In this document: one piece after another, positions 47,060 to 59,740 of the stretch
Layout of the letters: every line of letters starts with the position of its first letter
Position numbering within the stretch: the first letter of the stretch is position 1
Source: Piezodorus guildinii
Taxonomy: Eukaryota > Arthropoda > Insecta > Hemiptera > Pentatomidae
Reading direction: 5' to 3'
Assembly (NCBI GenBank): GCA_023052935.1
Contig: CM041293.1
Span: 179,848,789-179,912,788 of the forward strand
DNA: 64,000 nt
The notes under the pieces: generated by a model
The model's database searches: none
Seen by the model: the letters and a program-made list of their open reading frames with translations, nothing else
What the model was told of the DNA's origin: nothing
Translations under genes and position numbers: made by a program

Positions 47060-47815
47060 GTCATTGGGCTGAAGTAAATAAATTGAAGTTAAATGTTGAA
47101 AAATGAAAAGCAATTGTAATAGGATCCCATAACCTCCTGAAAACTGTTCCTCATATCCCAAACCTGTACCTAAATAGTAATCCTATAAAGTTCCACCCGA
47201 CTGTCAGAAATCTGGGAGTAACCATCGACGAAACTCTATCCTTCAAAAATCATATTTCCGAAATCTTCCGTCCTATCTTATCAACCTTAATGCGACTGAA
47301 TTCCCTCCGTCACATATTCCCGCTTGAAACCCGAAAACTCCTCGTTACCTCTCTATTTCCCCACTTTGACTATTGCTGTACGGTATATGATGGTGTGCCT
47401 GGGGATCTCGACGCTTAATTAATTCCTTTGTTCGTTTAATCTTCGGTGTCCCTAGATAACACCTCTGTATCCAAATTTTATGGCGAGTTGAAGTAGCTTA
47501 TCCCTTCCAATCGTCGCAAGTATTTCCTAGCGTCAAGCCTTTCCCAAGTTATCCAATCCCACCGCCCATCTTACATTTTTGACCTCCTACAAATCAAATC
47601 CTCTGTCCATCCCCATTGTACACGGTCAAGGACCACGGATTTACACAGCACGGCCCACCGAACTGCACATTTCGACAAATCCTTTCTTATTCGATCCTCA
47701 ATCCTATGGAATTCTCTCTCTATCCGTCACTCCAATTCTTTTTCTATCTTCAAATCCCGCATATTCGATCCTTTAATGAATATCCAGGCTCAATAGAATT
47801 GTAAATAAGCTTTTT
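47060..47815 (+). pseudogene. LINE RT C-terminus, CR1/L2-like
   Basis: The frames in order read WAEVNKLKLNVEK, HPTVRNLGVTIDETLSFKNH, FPLETRKLLVTSLFPHFDYC and VRLIFGVPR-like DNA, typical of the thumb and C-terminal region of CR1/L2-type RTs (xNLGVxxDxxLSFxxH ... HFDYC). Several stops and frame changes occur. It ends in an AT-rich tail with TATGTCAT repeats (47846-47885). Confidence 0.65.
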
Positions 47816-47991
47816 ATCTATTTTTTGTTTTCTTCTCATTTAAATATGTCATGTCTTTTTTTATGTCATTTGAATATGTCATTAAATGTCTCATACAGAT
47901 AAATATGTAAATATTGAGTTGTGTCACATGAAATGTCCGTTTTCAAGGTAAAGGATTTTTATTAAAAATACGATATGAAAACAAGATAATT

Positions 47992-48469
47992 TTATTCGAA
48001 GTATTTACCTTCTTTTTCTACACATTTTTCCCAACGAGACACCAACTTTTTTACTCCCGAACTGAAAAACTCTGAGCTTTGAAGTGAAACAAAATCTGAA
48101 AACGCACTTTTCACTTGATCATCATTTTCAAAAAGTTTTCCTTTGATGAAGTATTTTAAATTCCTGAACAGGTGGTAATCTGTTGGAGCCAAGTCGGGAG
48201 AATATGGTGGGTGCGGAAGAACTTCGTAGCCCACTTCTTTCAATTTTTGCAGGGTATGTTTTGAAACATGGGGTCTTGCTGCCGCTCAGTGAGATCATGG
48301 GCTTTTTTACTTTCCCAATACACTTTAAATGTCTGGAAACGGTAGATGCACTTGCATTTAGTTGTGCTGAGAGTCCTTTAACAGTTTGGTAGGGGTTTCC
48401 TTCTACTGTATGTTTGAGGACATCGTTGTCTATTACGGACGTAGGTCTTCCTCGGGGCAAGTTTTCCAA
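47992..48469 (-). pseudogene. mariner transposase with internal deletion
   Basis: The upstream part (48469-48300) encodes GRPTSVIDNDVLKHTVEGNP and LNASASTVSRHLK, the second helix-turn-helix of mariner transposases. The downstream part (48243-47992) encodes HPPYSPDLAPTDYHLFRNLK, with the third catalytic Asp (PxxPDLAPTD), and the WEKCVEKEGKYFE tail. The middle, with the first two Asp residues, is deleted between about 48300 and 48245, and the first helix-turn-helix is cut off. Terminal repeats were not identified. Confidence 0.85.
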
Positions 48470-48614
48470 GTCAGTATTAATAAATAAATAAAACGTTTCT
48501 TATACAAATATAATGATGAAAAAATGTTTGACTGTAAGTTATCGCCACAATGAAATAAATTGCAAATCACAGACTTCCTAACAATGTTTACTTTTCCTTA
48601 CCTATATCTGAAAT

Positions 48615-49162
48615 ATCGATCGTGAAAATTTTCGAATTCTAATTTTCAACGGAAATACACATTTTAGGATCCCCTGAGTCCAAATGACCAAATCCCGCAA
48701 AAAGGTCTGTGTGTCTGTGTTGTTTGTGTTCGAAGTCCAGCGCAAAAACTAAAAGTTCTATGAAACTGAAATTTATTATTTTAGATAATAATATAATAGA
48801 GCTTTTAATAAAACACATGTTTCTATATTAATTTAATTAAAGTAATTCTTTCCAAGATCAGGCTCAGCCGCCAGGTTTTCCCCTATTTTTATGGAGGCTA
48901 TAGTACCTACTTTATGGAGGCTGGGTGTGCCCCAGGATGGTCTCCATACCCCAGGATCACCCTCCCCCCCCCTCGGCCGAAACAGAATAAATAATATTCC
49001 GCCACAGCCGGGATTCGAACCCAGGGCCCGGAGCATATAGACTAGCGCTCTACCCACTAGACCACGCCGCTTCTTGTATGTAAAAAACTGTTTTTTTTTA
49101 ATTCTTAAACGATTTTAAAAACGAAGGTAAATGAAAGTCGTGTGTTTCCCGCACCAGATTTT
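48615..49162 (+). repeat. Family X repeat (X10), deleted and hit by SINE-A
   Basis: Left part GATCGTGAAAATTTTCG...GTCTGTGTGT (48617-48770), then an internal deletion, then AATAAAACACATGTTTCTA. SINE-A intervenes at 48853-49078. The right end GGTAAATGAAAGTCGTGT...CGCACCAGATTTTT is at 49126-49162. Confidence 0.8.
48853..49078 (-). repeat. SINE-A copy 2 with tRNA-like head
   Basis: Minus strand. The B-box complement GGATTCGAACCC is at 49011-49022 and the A-box region at 49049-49068 (CCACTAGACCACGCCGC). The 3' part is shortened (it starts at CAGCCGCCAGG). It is inserted in family X copy X10. Confidence 0.88.
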
Positions 49163-49164
49163 TT

Positions 49165-50340
49165 ACATAATGCATCCGCAATAAAATGCCAGAATCGTTA
49201 AAATATTCATAATGCTATAGTATTCATTGGATAGGTTTATTGTTGGGTTATCGGGGCAGTGTCCCTATTATACTGAAAGTAAAGTACAAAAGAAAAAAAA
49301 AAGGGAAAAGAGAGAGAGAATAATGGCAGGGGTCGAATACAAAAAACCGCATAACGAACCAATAGAGATTCCCCTCTTATCGTCCCTGAAATTATCCGCT
49401 GTAGGTTATTATTAATAAAGCTCTGAGGGTTTTAGGTTGGGTGGCGATTCGGGATTAGTCCGACCCGATACCCGATACCCGGGTTCTATCTCAAGACCCG
49501 CAGTAATTGGGTCGCCTTGGTCTCCTCAGGGAAATCAGGGTATAAACCCTTTTTCGTAGCCGGGATTACATAGTGTCGCTCTTAACGAGCCGATAATCTC
49601 CACCTCTACTAAACTAACCGATATAAAATTGTTGAGGGGCATTTCAGGATTAGTTGTGCACTATCGGAAGGGATTTAAGCGCCCATTAGCTTTGACGAGA
49701 GTATTATGTAAATGTTGTTATTAATCTGAATTGCAAACTGAATGGTATAAGTAATTAGGGGTGGATATAGGGCTCATGGAAACCTATTTATAAATACCTT
49801 ATAAAAGCCTTTTATATTTTAATAATTAGTAAAAGTTCGATTTTATTAATCGCTTTTGGATTATTTATTGGAAGTAATGGATCATAACTGGTTTGTGGAC
49901 TACTGACACAATTATAGGCTCCAAAAAGAACTCCTTTGGCAACAAGCGGTAGCCCAAAATAGAAAGAATAGATTCATTTATGGGAAAATCCTTTTAGGAA
50001 TCGGATCTGGCTACTTAAAAGACATAGTATTAACATAATATAAATATATATACACATTAATAGTGTTTATAGCTTTACATTTATTATATCATCAATAGTT
50101 AAAAAGAAACTTTCATAATGTTTCTATCCACACCTATCTACTGTTTACATCTTATTTTCATGGTCTGTATCTGACTCCTGTGGAAAGAGTTTACGATTGT
50201 GAAGAGAACGATAGGATATAGAGAAATGTCGATTTTCGTAAGGAGCTTTAATGTTATTTGCTATCTGCAAAAAAAAAAAAAAAAAAAAATATATATTGCA
50301 ATAAGCAAATATGATGACTTCCGAAAGTCGGTTAAAGCAA
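49165..50340. other. Unassigned region, partly GC-richer
   Basis: 49430-49700 includes GACCCGATACCCGATACCCG, a short tandem duplication, and CCTTGGTCTCCTCAGG. No frame with recognisable motifs was found. An A run lies at 50270-50289. Confidence 0.4.
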
Positions 50341-50344
50341 GGCA

Positions 50345-51040
50345 TCTCTAGGCCACCGCCTCAAAAGTCGTCGGGTTGGGTTGTACGGATTCGTGTAGGA
50401 TTTAAGTGTTTGGGCCGATAGGTTCATGTTGTAAGTCAGTCTGTCATGAAATCATCTATAATATTCTGTTGCTGTGTCTGAAACTGTGAGTATGTCCAAG
50501 TCCTGCATCCACGATTTTTCGCAATATTTTCGATTGAAGGGTCTGAATTATTTGGATGATAGAATATTTGGCAGATCCCCATAGCTCTATCCCGTATTTT
50601 CATAATGGTTTGATCAGTACTTTGTAAACAGTAATTTTGGTGTTCACGTATAATTTTGATCGTTTGTCAAGCAGACGGGATAGTAGACCAAATCGTCTGT
50701 TCAGTTGTTGTCTTTTAAGTCTAATGTTGGTCCTCCATGTCAGTCTTTTGTCTAAGTACAGTCCCAAATATCGTACTTCCTCTGAGGTCGGAATGGGTTT
50801 AGCCAAGATTGAGCGTGAACACGATAAATAGACTCTTTCATTTATTCATTTTCACTTTCCATCTATTAGCCCAACTGGATAAATCATCAATGTGGTTTTG
50901 CAACATGAAGGATGCAAGAACTGAGTTTTGATGGGATGTCAAAAGAGCTGTATCGTCTGCAAAAGTGGCTAGTAAGGTGTGGTCATCATCTGGTAAGTCT
51001 GCCGTGTAGCAATTAAATAGTAACGGTCTCAGTACACTGG
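50345..51040 (-). pseudogene. Jockey LINE fragment, RT palm to C-terminus
   Basis: Minus-strand order: TADLPDDDHTLLATFADDTA-like coding DNA (50940-51010, with the FADD box), then SSWANRWKVKM. The frame at 50600-50806 carries EEVRYLGLYLDKRLTW and LLDKRSKL, and the C-terminal part ends near 50345. Frame changes occur at about 50600 and 50820. Confidence 0.75.
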
Positions 51041-51191
51041 GTATTTATTTAAGTATAGATATATAAGCATAGGTACATATATAATATATAAAGAAATAAA
51101 ATAAAATTGTAAATAAATATATTGTAAATTGATATATGTATATAAATAAGGACCATTATTATTATGTAAGTATAGAAAAGTTAAAAAAAAA

Positions 51192-51240
<49 letters not shown>
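51192..51240. repeat. (TA)n microsatellite
   Basis: About 48 bp of TA. Confidence 0.95.
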
Positions 51241-51241
<1 letters not shown>

Positions 51242-51679
51242 AAGTAAAAGAACATGTTCCAAAGTCTAAATATACAATGATTATTAATAATAAATGTTGT
51301 CCATCCATAGATTGTATTTCGTTAAACATTGAGGGACTACCATTTCACGCCCCTCCCCTCTGAGGGATGTCATAACCTATGGTCCTCTTCCGGGTTTGAA
51401 CATTATGCATAGGAGGATTTTATGCTAGCGTCTAAGCTATGGTAAAAGGTAACCCATATTTCTTTTCTATATTTTATGTTCTGTGATATATAATTTATAA
51501 AATAGTTAATTTATTGATTGTATTCAGTTTTGATATAACAATTCTAATTCAAATATAATGATGAAATAATGTTTGTCTGTATCTAAATATTGAGGAGAAG
51601 TTAACTTAGGGTGCAGTCATCAAAACACTTGAATAAAAATGAGAAATATTTCTCGTTTCCTATAGTGCCACTAAGCTGG

Positions 51680-52610
<931 letters not shown>

Positions 52611-52611
52611 G

Positions 52612-52786
52612 TAGAATGGTATAACACTTTTCTCTTCCGAAGGTGGCTGGTTCAAACCTTGCCGGTGGTCCTAGGAATTAACAATGTAGTAAAAGAATCT
52701 TAATTATACAGTTTTTCGGATGGTACGTTAAAAGGTGGTCCTCAGACTGTGCAATGTCAGGTACTCGTTATAGATCCCTATCCTGA
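52612..52786 (+). repeat. SINE-B copy, interrupted at TTAA
   Basis: Decayed head with GGTTCAAACCTTGCCGGTGG, then GGTACGTTAAAAGGTGGTCC and GATCCCTATCCTGAT. It stops at TTAA where a piggyBac-like end begins. Confidence 0.75.
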
Positions 52787-52873
52787 TTAACACGTTTACC
52801 CCTGCATGACCCACCGGTGGATCACCTTGTCTGTTCCGTGGGGCGGGGTGACCCACCGGTGGGTCACGCTTAA
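52787..52873 (+). mobile_element. piggyBac-like terminus (fragment)
   Basis: TTAACACGTTTACCCC at 52787, then two copies of an 18-bp palindrome, TGACCCACCGGTGGATCA (52807-52824, one mismatch) and TGACCCACCGGTGGGTCA (52849-52866, perfect), 42 bp apart. TTAA recurs at 52870-52873. A TTAA target and GC-rich subterminal palindromes fit piggyBac-type elements. No transposase or opposite terminus was found. Confidence 0.5.
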
Positions 52874-53370
52874 CTATCATGAGGGGCGACAGGTGATGCA
52901 CTTGTTTTGAGAAAATAAGTTTATTTTATTTTTTCTCAACTTTATATGTTGTAGAAATTAACAAGCATAAGAGTTTATTTAGTAAATATTTTATAACTTT
53001 CAACATCCCCCCTGATTACTCTTCTTTATGAATTTTATTTAGATGTGCGAGATTTCTTTATCATATTTTTATTCCCATAATATGATATAAGAATTAAATA
53101 TATAATAATAATGATACATGAATCATTTTTAATAATAAATAATAATATAAGAATCTTTTTTTTAAATTATTTCCATAATTACTTCTTCAGGTTACATGTG
53201 TATGTCAAAACGTAGACGGTAGAGTTCCTAGAAGGTTGTTAAGAGAGTATAGGTCCGATTTTATGATATTGATGAGGTTTGTCACTATTTAAAGTTCGTT
53301 TTAATACATAAACCAAAACTATTATTGATTTGCAATTACAAATAAATAATTATATAAAAAAAATAACAGA
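52874..53370. other. Unassigned AT-rich DNA
   Basis: May include the interior of the piggyBac-like element. No coding motif. Confidence 0.35.
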
Positions 53371-53376
53371 TCCCTT

Positions 53377-53835
53377 CAAGTTTAATCCTGGCAGATGGCA
53401 GAATTTTTAGAAAGTAAAGAAATCCTTAGTTATATCGTCCTTCGGAGTGGACATAAAATGGTTGTTCCGGTCCAGTACTATGTCAAGCCTCATTGAAGAC
53501 CTCTATCCTAATTTAAACTGGATGGACAACAAAAAAAAAAGAGGGTAACTTGTGGTGTAACAGTCTTTTATATCCGTTGTTGCCCTAGATTACTTAATGG
53601 GAATACAAAATCCTTTGTTATTCTGTTCTTCGGAGGAGACGTAAAATAGTGGATTTAATATCGTAAACATTGGAGGGAATATAGGATATGTTGAACCTCC
53701 CGTGGCTCATCTATCCTCTATGATGTGGATACTCCAACATTTTAGGATACAAAAGTGTTTCCGTCAAATCACCTGCAGCCCAGCCATTGGCCTAACAGTT
53801 CAATACTTTAATATGTACTCGACCTAAACTCTCCA
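53377..53835 (+). repeat. Decayed SINE-B and SINE-A pieces
   Basis: 53377-53530 and 53565-53660 retain SINE-B body phrases (ATCGTCCTTCGGAGTGGAC, CTATCCTAAT, TTCGGAGGAGACG). 53740-53835 retains a SINE-A 3' part (ATCACCTGCAGCC, CATTGGCCTAACAG, ATATGTACTCGACC). All are old copies. Confidence 0.6.
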
Positions 53836-53956
53836 ATGCAATGGTCTTAACGCATTTCAAAATGTTTAGAATTCCGAATCTTATGTTTGGACTACTTGGA
53901 CAATTTGAAACTATATGCATAAAGACATATGATTAGTTGATATGGAACGCAGTATG

Positions 53957-54182
53957 TTCATTTATTTAACGTCACTTTATGACACCTAAATTTTGCGTAT
54001 CCAGGTTTAACTAGGATGGGAATCTTTAACGAGTTACTGACAAAGCACAGGCTCGAGACCATCTTTTTACGTCTTCTCCAACGTACAAGGATTTTCAAGA
54101 CCTGTTAAAAAATTGGGCTGCCTGGCAGGTTTGAATCCGCTACTTTGGGCATAGAAGGTTGTTATGCTAGCCACTACACTAT
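53957..54182 (-). repeat. SINE-B copy, decayed
   Basis: Starts TTTATTTAACGTCACTTTATG and ends at the head GCAGGTTTGAATCC...ATGCTAGCCACTACAC. About 20% diverged from the copy at 54520. Confidence 0.8.
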
Positions 54183-54519
54183 GCTTAGAGAAAAAAAAAA
54201 TAGAAAGACAAAACAAAACAAAAAAAAAAAAAAAAGAAGAAGAAAACCTACTCAAAATATATGAAATACAAAGAAAAAAAAAAAAAAAATCTATTTTAGT
54301 ATTTTCATCCTTTGTTTTTACTTTCACTTATCTATATATATAATATATAGTAAGAGAAAGTATAGTGATCGTGAAAATTTTCAGTTTTCAACGGAAATAC
54401 ACGTTTTAGGGTCTCCTGAGTTCAAATAACCAAGTCTCGCAAAAAGGTCTGTGCCCATGTGTTTGTGGTGACTCGAGCACAAAAACGAAAAGGTGTACGA
54501 CAATGAAATTTCATATTTG

Positions 54520-54779
54520 GTGGATCACTTGTAGCTGGGTGGCTAGCGTAACAGCCTCCCATGCTAAAGGTCACGGGTTCAAACCCGCAGGTGGTCCTAG
54601 GATTTTTTAATGGGAGTGAAAAATCCTTAGTAATGCCGTCCTTCAGCCTGTGCGATGTCAGGTACTCGTTAAAGATCCCTATCCTAATAAAACCTAGATA
54701 GGCAAAATTTAGGACTCCCACTCTAGCATCGTCCGATTAGCCATAGTAGCATAAAGTGACGTTAAATAAATAAACAAAC
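54520..54779 (+). repeat. SINE-B copy 2, full length, in X11
   Basis: A 14-bp duplication AAATTTCATATTTG flanks it (54506-54519, 54780-54793). The head has A-box-like GTGGCTAGCGTAACAGCC and B-box GGTTCAAACCC. The body has GCCGTCCTTC and GATGTCAGGTACTCG, and the tail is AAATAAATAAACAAAC. The best family reference in the window. Confidence 0.92.
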
Positions 54780-55332
54780 AAATTTCATATTTGAGACAAC
54801 TATACGCCTGAGCAACTTTTTCATCAAAATCGGCTAACCAGAAGGGCCACTTTATATCTTGCATTCTGCACCTTTTTACGATTTACTTAAAATTTAGAAT
54901 TTAATAGCATTTAATATCATGTAGGTTTCATACCGAGTGAAATAGTCTGATATTTTGAATTTTCTTCTAGTAAAGTACCTTTAATTTTGTACATTCTAAA
55001 TGATTAACTATACCATCTTAATGAAATTGATAAAGGACGGCTAAATATGCAAGTAGGACGAATTCGATATCCAACCAAAGGAAAAAACTCCAAAACTATT
55101 TTTGTATGCAATTTTTTTTTATTTATAATAATAACAGTAATATAGACGTATAATATATCGTTGAAAAGAGAAAGATTTTAGAAAAAATATTATCTGATAC
55201 AAAAAGCTGTAAAGGGTAATATCATGTGACGAATAGGGAATAAACTTATTACTGATTAACAATTTTATATACATAGTTACACTATTTAATCTAAATCTTA
55301 TGTTTCAAACGAAAATGAAATCACGTTTTATT

Positions 55333-55612
55333 TATTGTTTGTTTACTTAGTTTATTTATTTAACGTCACTTTATGCTACTACGGCTAATCGGACGATGCT
55401 ACAGTGGGGGTCCTAAATTTTGCCTATCCAGGTTTTATTAGGATAGGGATCTTTAACGAGTTCCTGACATCGAGCAGGCTCGGGACCACCTATTAACGTC
55501 CCCTCCGAAGGACGGCATAACCAAGGATTTTTTACTCCCATTAAAAATCCTAGGACCACCTGCAGGTTTGAACCCGTGACCTTTGGGATAGGAGGCTGTT
55601 ATGTTATGTTAT
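55333..55612 (-). repeat. SINE-B copy 3, in X11
   Basis: The 10-bp duplication ACGTTTTATT is at 55323-55332 and 55613-55622. Minus orientation, tail AACGTCACTTTATGCTAC at 55363, head partly lost on the right. Confidence 0.9.
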
Positions 55613-55725
55613 ACGTTTTATTAAATTCAACTTAAAATGTTTTTTAAATTTAAGTATAGTTAACAGTTTTTAATTTTAACAGTTGTGGTAAGTGAAAGTC
55701 GTGTGTTGCCCGAACCAGATTTTTT

Positions 55726-56346
55726 TCATTCAAGTTCTCCTAAAATATTTTTATACCCAACATTATTAAATATCTTTATATTCAAATATAAAGAACTTCT
55801 AATTTTCAGGTCATTTCGATTCGTATTACTTTTTTCCGTCTCGGTTTAGCTGACCCTCTCACCGATTGCAGTAGGCATTTCTATTATTTTCATGTCACAT
55901 TCGAAAGACGCTGCCTAAAAGCCTTGTCAGACTAGTAAACTATTCTCTCGCATTTTCTAGAAAAATAAAATCGGATCGAAAAAAAAAAAAGGAAGAAAGA
56001 GGTGTTGTCCTGGAAGTGACGTTTTGAAAGGCACGCCTTTAGCCGGCTATCGCGGGGGCTGTGACAGGAAGGGCGAGTTTGGCTCGCGGCCAACGCCTGT
56101 CACCCTGTCAAAGGATATTCTATCTGTCTCCAAGGATTTAGATATTTCCTCTCTTTCCCTTCCTCTATCTCTTCTTTCCGAAGGAGAGATTAGTTTCCTA
56201 TAGTTCTTCCCATGACCTGTCTAAGAATGGAAGTCCAAAACAGAAAACAGTCGATGGTAAAAGCATTGTTTTCAGCGAGCCTCTGTGAGCGTAAAAAATC
56301 AAATAACATATCAATATTATTACTTTCAAAATACATTTAAATAAAT
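55726..56346. other. Unassigned, with GC-rich part
   Basis: 55990-56120 is unusually GC-rich (GCTATCGCGGGGGCTGTGAC, GAGTTTGGCTCGCGGCCAAC) and not repeated elsewhere in the window. It may be conserved single-copy sequence. No frame or splice pair stood out. Confidence 0.35.
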
Positions 56347-57232
56347 TAAAAATCTGGTGCGGGCAACACACGACTTTCACTTACCTCCATTTTTAAAATC
56401 AATGAAAGAATTTTCAAATACAGTTATAGATAAAAATACGTGAAACTATTAGAGAATTAATTAAATAGAATTTATATAGAAACATGTGATTTATTAAAAA
56501 ATCTATTATATTATTACCTAAAATAATCAGTTAATTCTATCTTCTTTTCATCACTCTCTATTAACTTTTAAAAGGTTGGGTATAAGATAATATTTTTTCT
56601 AAAATATTAAGCTTTCCAACGGTATATCATACATGTATGTTACTATTCTTATGTTCAAAAACGAAAAATTGCATTTAAAAACATTTTTTTCGGTTTTCTC
56701 CTTTAGTTCGGTATCGAATTCATTCAATTTATATATTTACCTGTTTTTCATTAGTGGTAACAAGATAATATAGTTATTTTTATAGAATCAACAAAATTGG
56801 AGGTACTTTAGGGAAAGAATGTTTAAAATATCGGCATTTAAGCCCTTTCAGACCATTTTAATCAGAATGAAACCTAAATTATATATAAGACCATTAAATT
56901 TTACACCGATATAGCGAGTTTAATCAAAATCCTCGGAACCGTTTTCGAGAAGATCGAAAAAAAGGTGAAAAATGCATGGTATAAAGTGGCTCTTTTGGTG
57001 AGCTCATTTTGATTAAAAAGGTTTTGTAACGTCTCGGGCGTATATTTGTCTTAAATATGAAATTTCAGTTCTATAGGACTTACCGTTTCCGCCCGGGAGT
57101 TACCACACACACAGACCTTTTTGCGGGACTTAGTTATTTGGACTCAGGGGACCCTAAAATGTGTATTTCCGTTGAAAACTGGAATTCGAAAATTTTCACG
57201 ATCGCAATACTTTACTATATATAGAAAGTGAA
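56347..57232 (-). repeat. Family X repeat, full length (X12)
   Basis: Plus-strand text starts AAAAATCTGGTGCGGGCAAC and ends CTATATATAGAAAGTGAAAG. TAAAAA occurs at both outer edges. About 885 bp, uninterrupted, the cleanest full copy. Confidence 0.9.
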
Positions 57233-59227
57233 AGTAAAAACCCTACATACGGACTTACAACAACCAACAGTTGACCAACACAAACAACCCTCTATTCTTT
57301 TTATTGGTAGCGTATTTTGGTTTAATATTTTCAATAATGAACCTTTGTAATAAAAAAAAAAAATTATCTCTCAAAATATGAGAGATTACGTTTCAAGATG
57401 TGTCGAATCCGAATGACAAAAAAAAAATCCGTTTGTCCGCTGTACGCCATCTGCGGGATATCTGAAACTACTGGACCAATTTTTTTTTCAATTCGCCACA
57501 AAAATACTAGTCCATTCAACGATGATCCTAACATCTAGACGTTGATATCAACTGGTTAGTTTTAAAATGGCGGCCGATTATACGACATTTAATTCAATAA
57601 CTCAGTTATTTTTGAAGATAGGTAAAAAAATTATTAGTTTTTTTTAACCAAAAAACCGCGAACAATTATATAAAAGAGAAAAATTGAAATTTTACACATA
57701 AATACGCTCATAACTCAGTTATTTTTGACGAATGAGAAAAGTATGTATAGAATTTTAGAATCAGTAAAACGCAATAAAAAAAATTAAAATCTCGCTTATA
57801 TATTTTTTAAGATAGAGAAAAATTCACTATTGTTTTTCAACCAAAAAAAAAAAAAAAAAACGCTAATAATTATAAAAAAGAGAGAAAAAAATTGAATACG
57901 TTCATAACCCAGTTATTTTTTAAGATGGAAAAAAATATGAACAAGGTTTTGGAATCAGTTAAATAAAGAAGGAAGGGCGTTAAATGAAAAAATAAATCTT
58001 CCGGATCTAGTCACCACGATAAACAAAGAGAACAAAAATGTTTATATGGTCAAGCCACAACTTATAAGATATGTGATTCCCTGATAACTCGGTTATTATT
58101 GATGATAGAGAAAAAATGTAAGGCCTTTTAAGTTAAAATTGTATTTGAATTATTTAAAGGAAAATCGTAAGAAAAGATAAGGAAATAGTAACGAAGGTTT
58201 TTTTTTTTGTTTTATTATTTTCAATAATTCCGAATACCGAAAAAACAAAAAAAATCCGTTTCTCCTAATTAATAAATAAATAAATACCAAAATACCAATT
58301 TTAGTGCCATTTAATAGAGAATTTAACTGCCGAAAAAATGAAAAAAGAATCATTGAAGTTGGTTAACAACTAGCTGAGATCTTGCGTTTTGAAATCAGCG
58401 GTAGTGATATGATATTATCCCTTGCATTATTGCTTTTCATATTACTTAATTGCCTATCAACAGCTATATGACAAGTTATACCCTTATATTGTTTATGTAA
58501 ATCAAACGATTGTGTAATAATTTGCAGCGTTGTTTTCCTCTGTATTAGCAAATTAAATACGAATACAACTTTTCCCTTTTAGATTTCTTTTACTTTTAGC
58601 AATTATCTTTCGGAAAAATTCTAGACTTTTTTCTTTTTTTCAACCACTTATAAGAAGAATCTTCAGTTTTATTGCACTTCTGATCGGTAAGGGTAATCTT
58701 TTTTTTATTTATTTTTTAAATTTAATTTAAAAGAAAACAACTGTATTATACAATAAAATACATTAAGTAAATGTGCTAATAGATCAAGTGGGCGTGATAC
58801 AGGCATGTGAAGAAACTACCCAGTGGTAGCACTTCAAAGTTTATTCAAATAAGTAGGTCTCGAGGCCTCAGGTATAGGAGATGAGAGTTTGCGGACGAGT
58901 GGGTTGGAGTGGACGGGTAATTTGGAATAAAAGGAGGAATATCTAGTTCGGGCTAGATCTGCGACTAATGGGATATTTAGGTCTTTATGAATTATTTTAT
59001 TGGTGACAAAGTAAAGGTTAATCTACATTGAAAATTTATGCTTCACAAACGTTGCCATTTTTGAGATACTGTGATGACTTGATAAGTGAGTGAATGCTAA
59101 CTCGCCTTTATAAATATAGATTATAATATTTATATCATTACTTAGAAAAAACAACATTGATTTAGAAATCCGTAGCAAATTTTTTTCCCTTTATCAAGTT
59201 TAATATGAATACAACTTTTTCATTTTA
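57233..59227. other. Unassigned AT-rich region with a recurring phrase
   Basis: 57400-58130 repeats variants of ATAACTCAGTTATTTTTGA and AAAAGAGAGAAAA at irregular 130-200 bp steps, as in an old diverged tandem repeat. It includes GTCCGCTGTACGCCATCTGC near 57437. The rest shows no gene. Confidence 0.4.
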
Positions 59228-59704
59228 GATTTTTATTTTCACTTATTATATATAGTAAGGGAAAGTATTGCGATCGTGAAAATTTTCGAATTCCATTTCT
59301 TCCATTTTTCAACGGAAATACACATCTTAGGGTCCCCTGAGTCCAAATAACCAAGTCCCGCAAAAGGGCCTCTGTGTATGGTAACTCCCGGGCGCAAACG
59401 ATAAGTCCTATAAAACTGAAATTGCATATTTAAGACAACTATACGCCCGAGACATTACAAAACCTTTTTCATAAAAATGAGCTTACCAGAAGAGCCTCTT
59501 TATACCATGCATTTTGCACCTTTTTTCGATTTTCTCGATAACGGTTCCGACGATTATGATTTAACTCCCTATGTCGATGTAAAGTTAAATGGGCTTTAAT
59601 ATCATGTAGGTTTAATTTGGATTAAAATGGTCTGGCAGGGCTTAAATGTCGATATTTAAATTTTTTTTTTTCTAAAATACCTTTAATTTTTTTTTGATTC
59701 TATA

Positions 59705-59709
<5 letters not shown>

Positions 59710-59740
<31 letters not shown>

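Larger units (their letters stand above)
54315..55725 (+). repeat. Family X repeat (X11), full length, with two SINEs
   Basis: Left end TTTTTACTTTCACTTATC with hairpin (54315-54365). Right end GTGGTAAGTGAAAGTCGTGT...CCAGATTTTTTT at 55684-55725. Two SINE-B copies in opposite orientation interrupt it (54520-54779, 55333-55612). About 880 bp without them. Confidence 0.85.
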
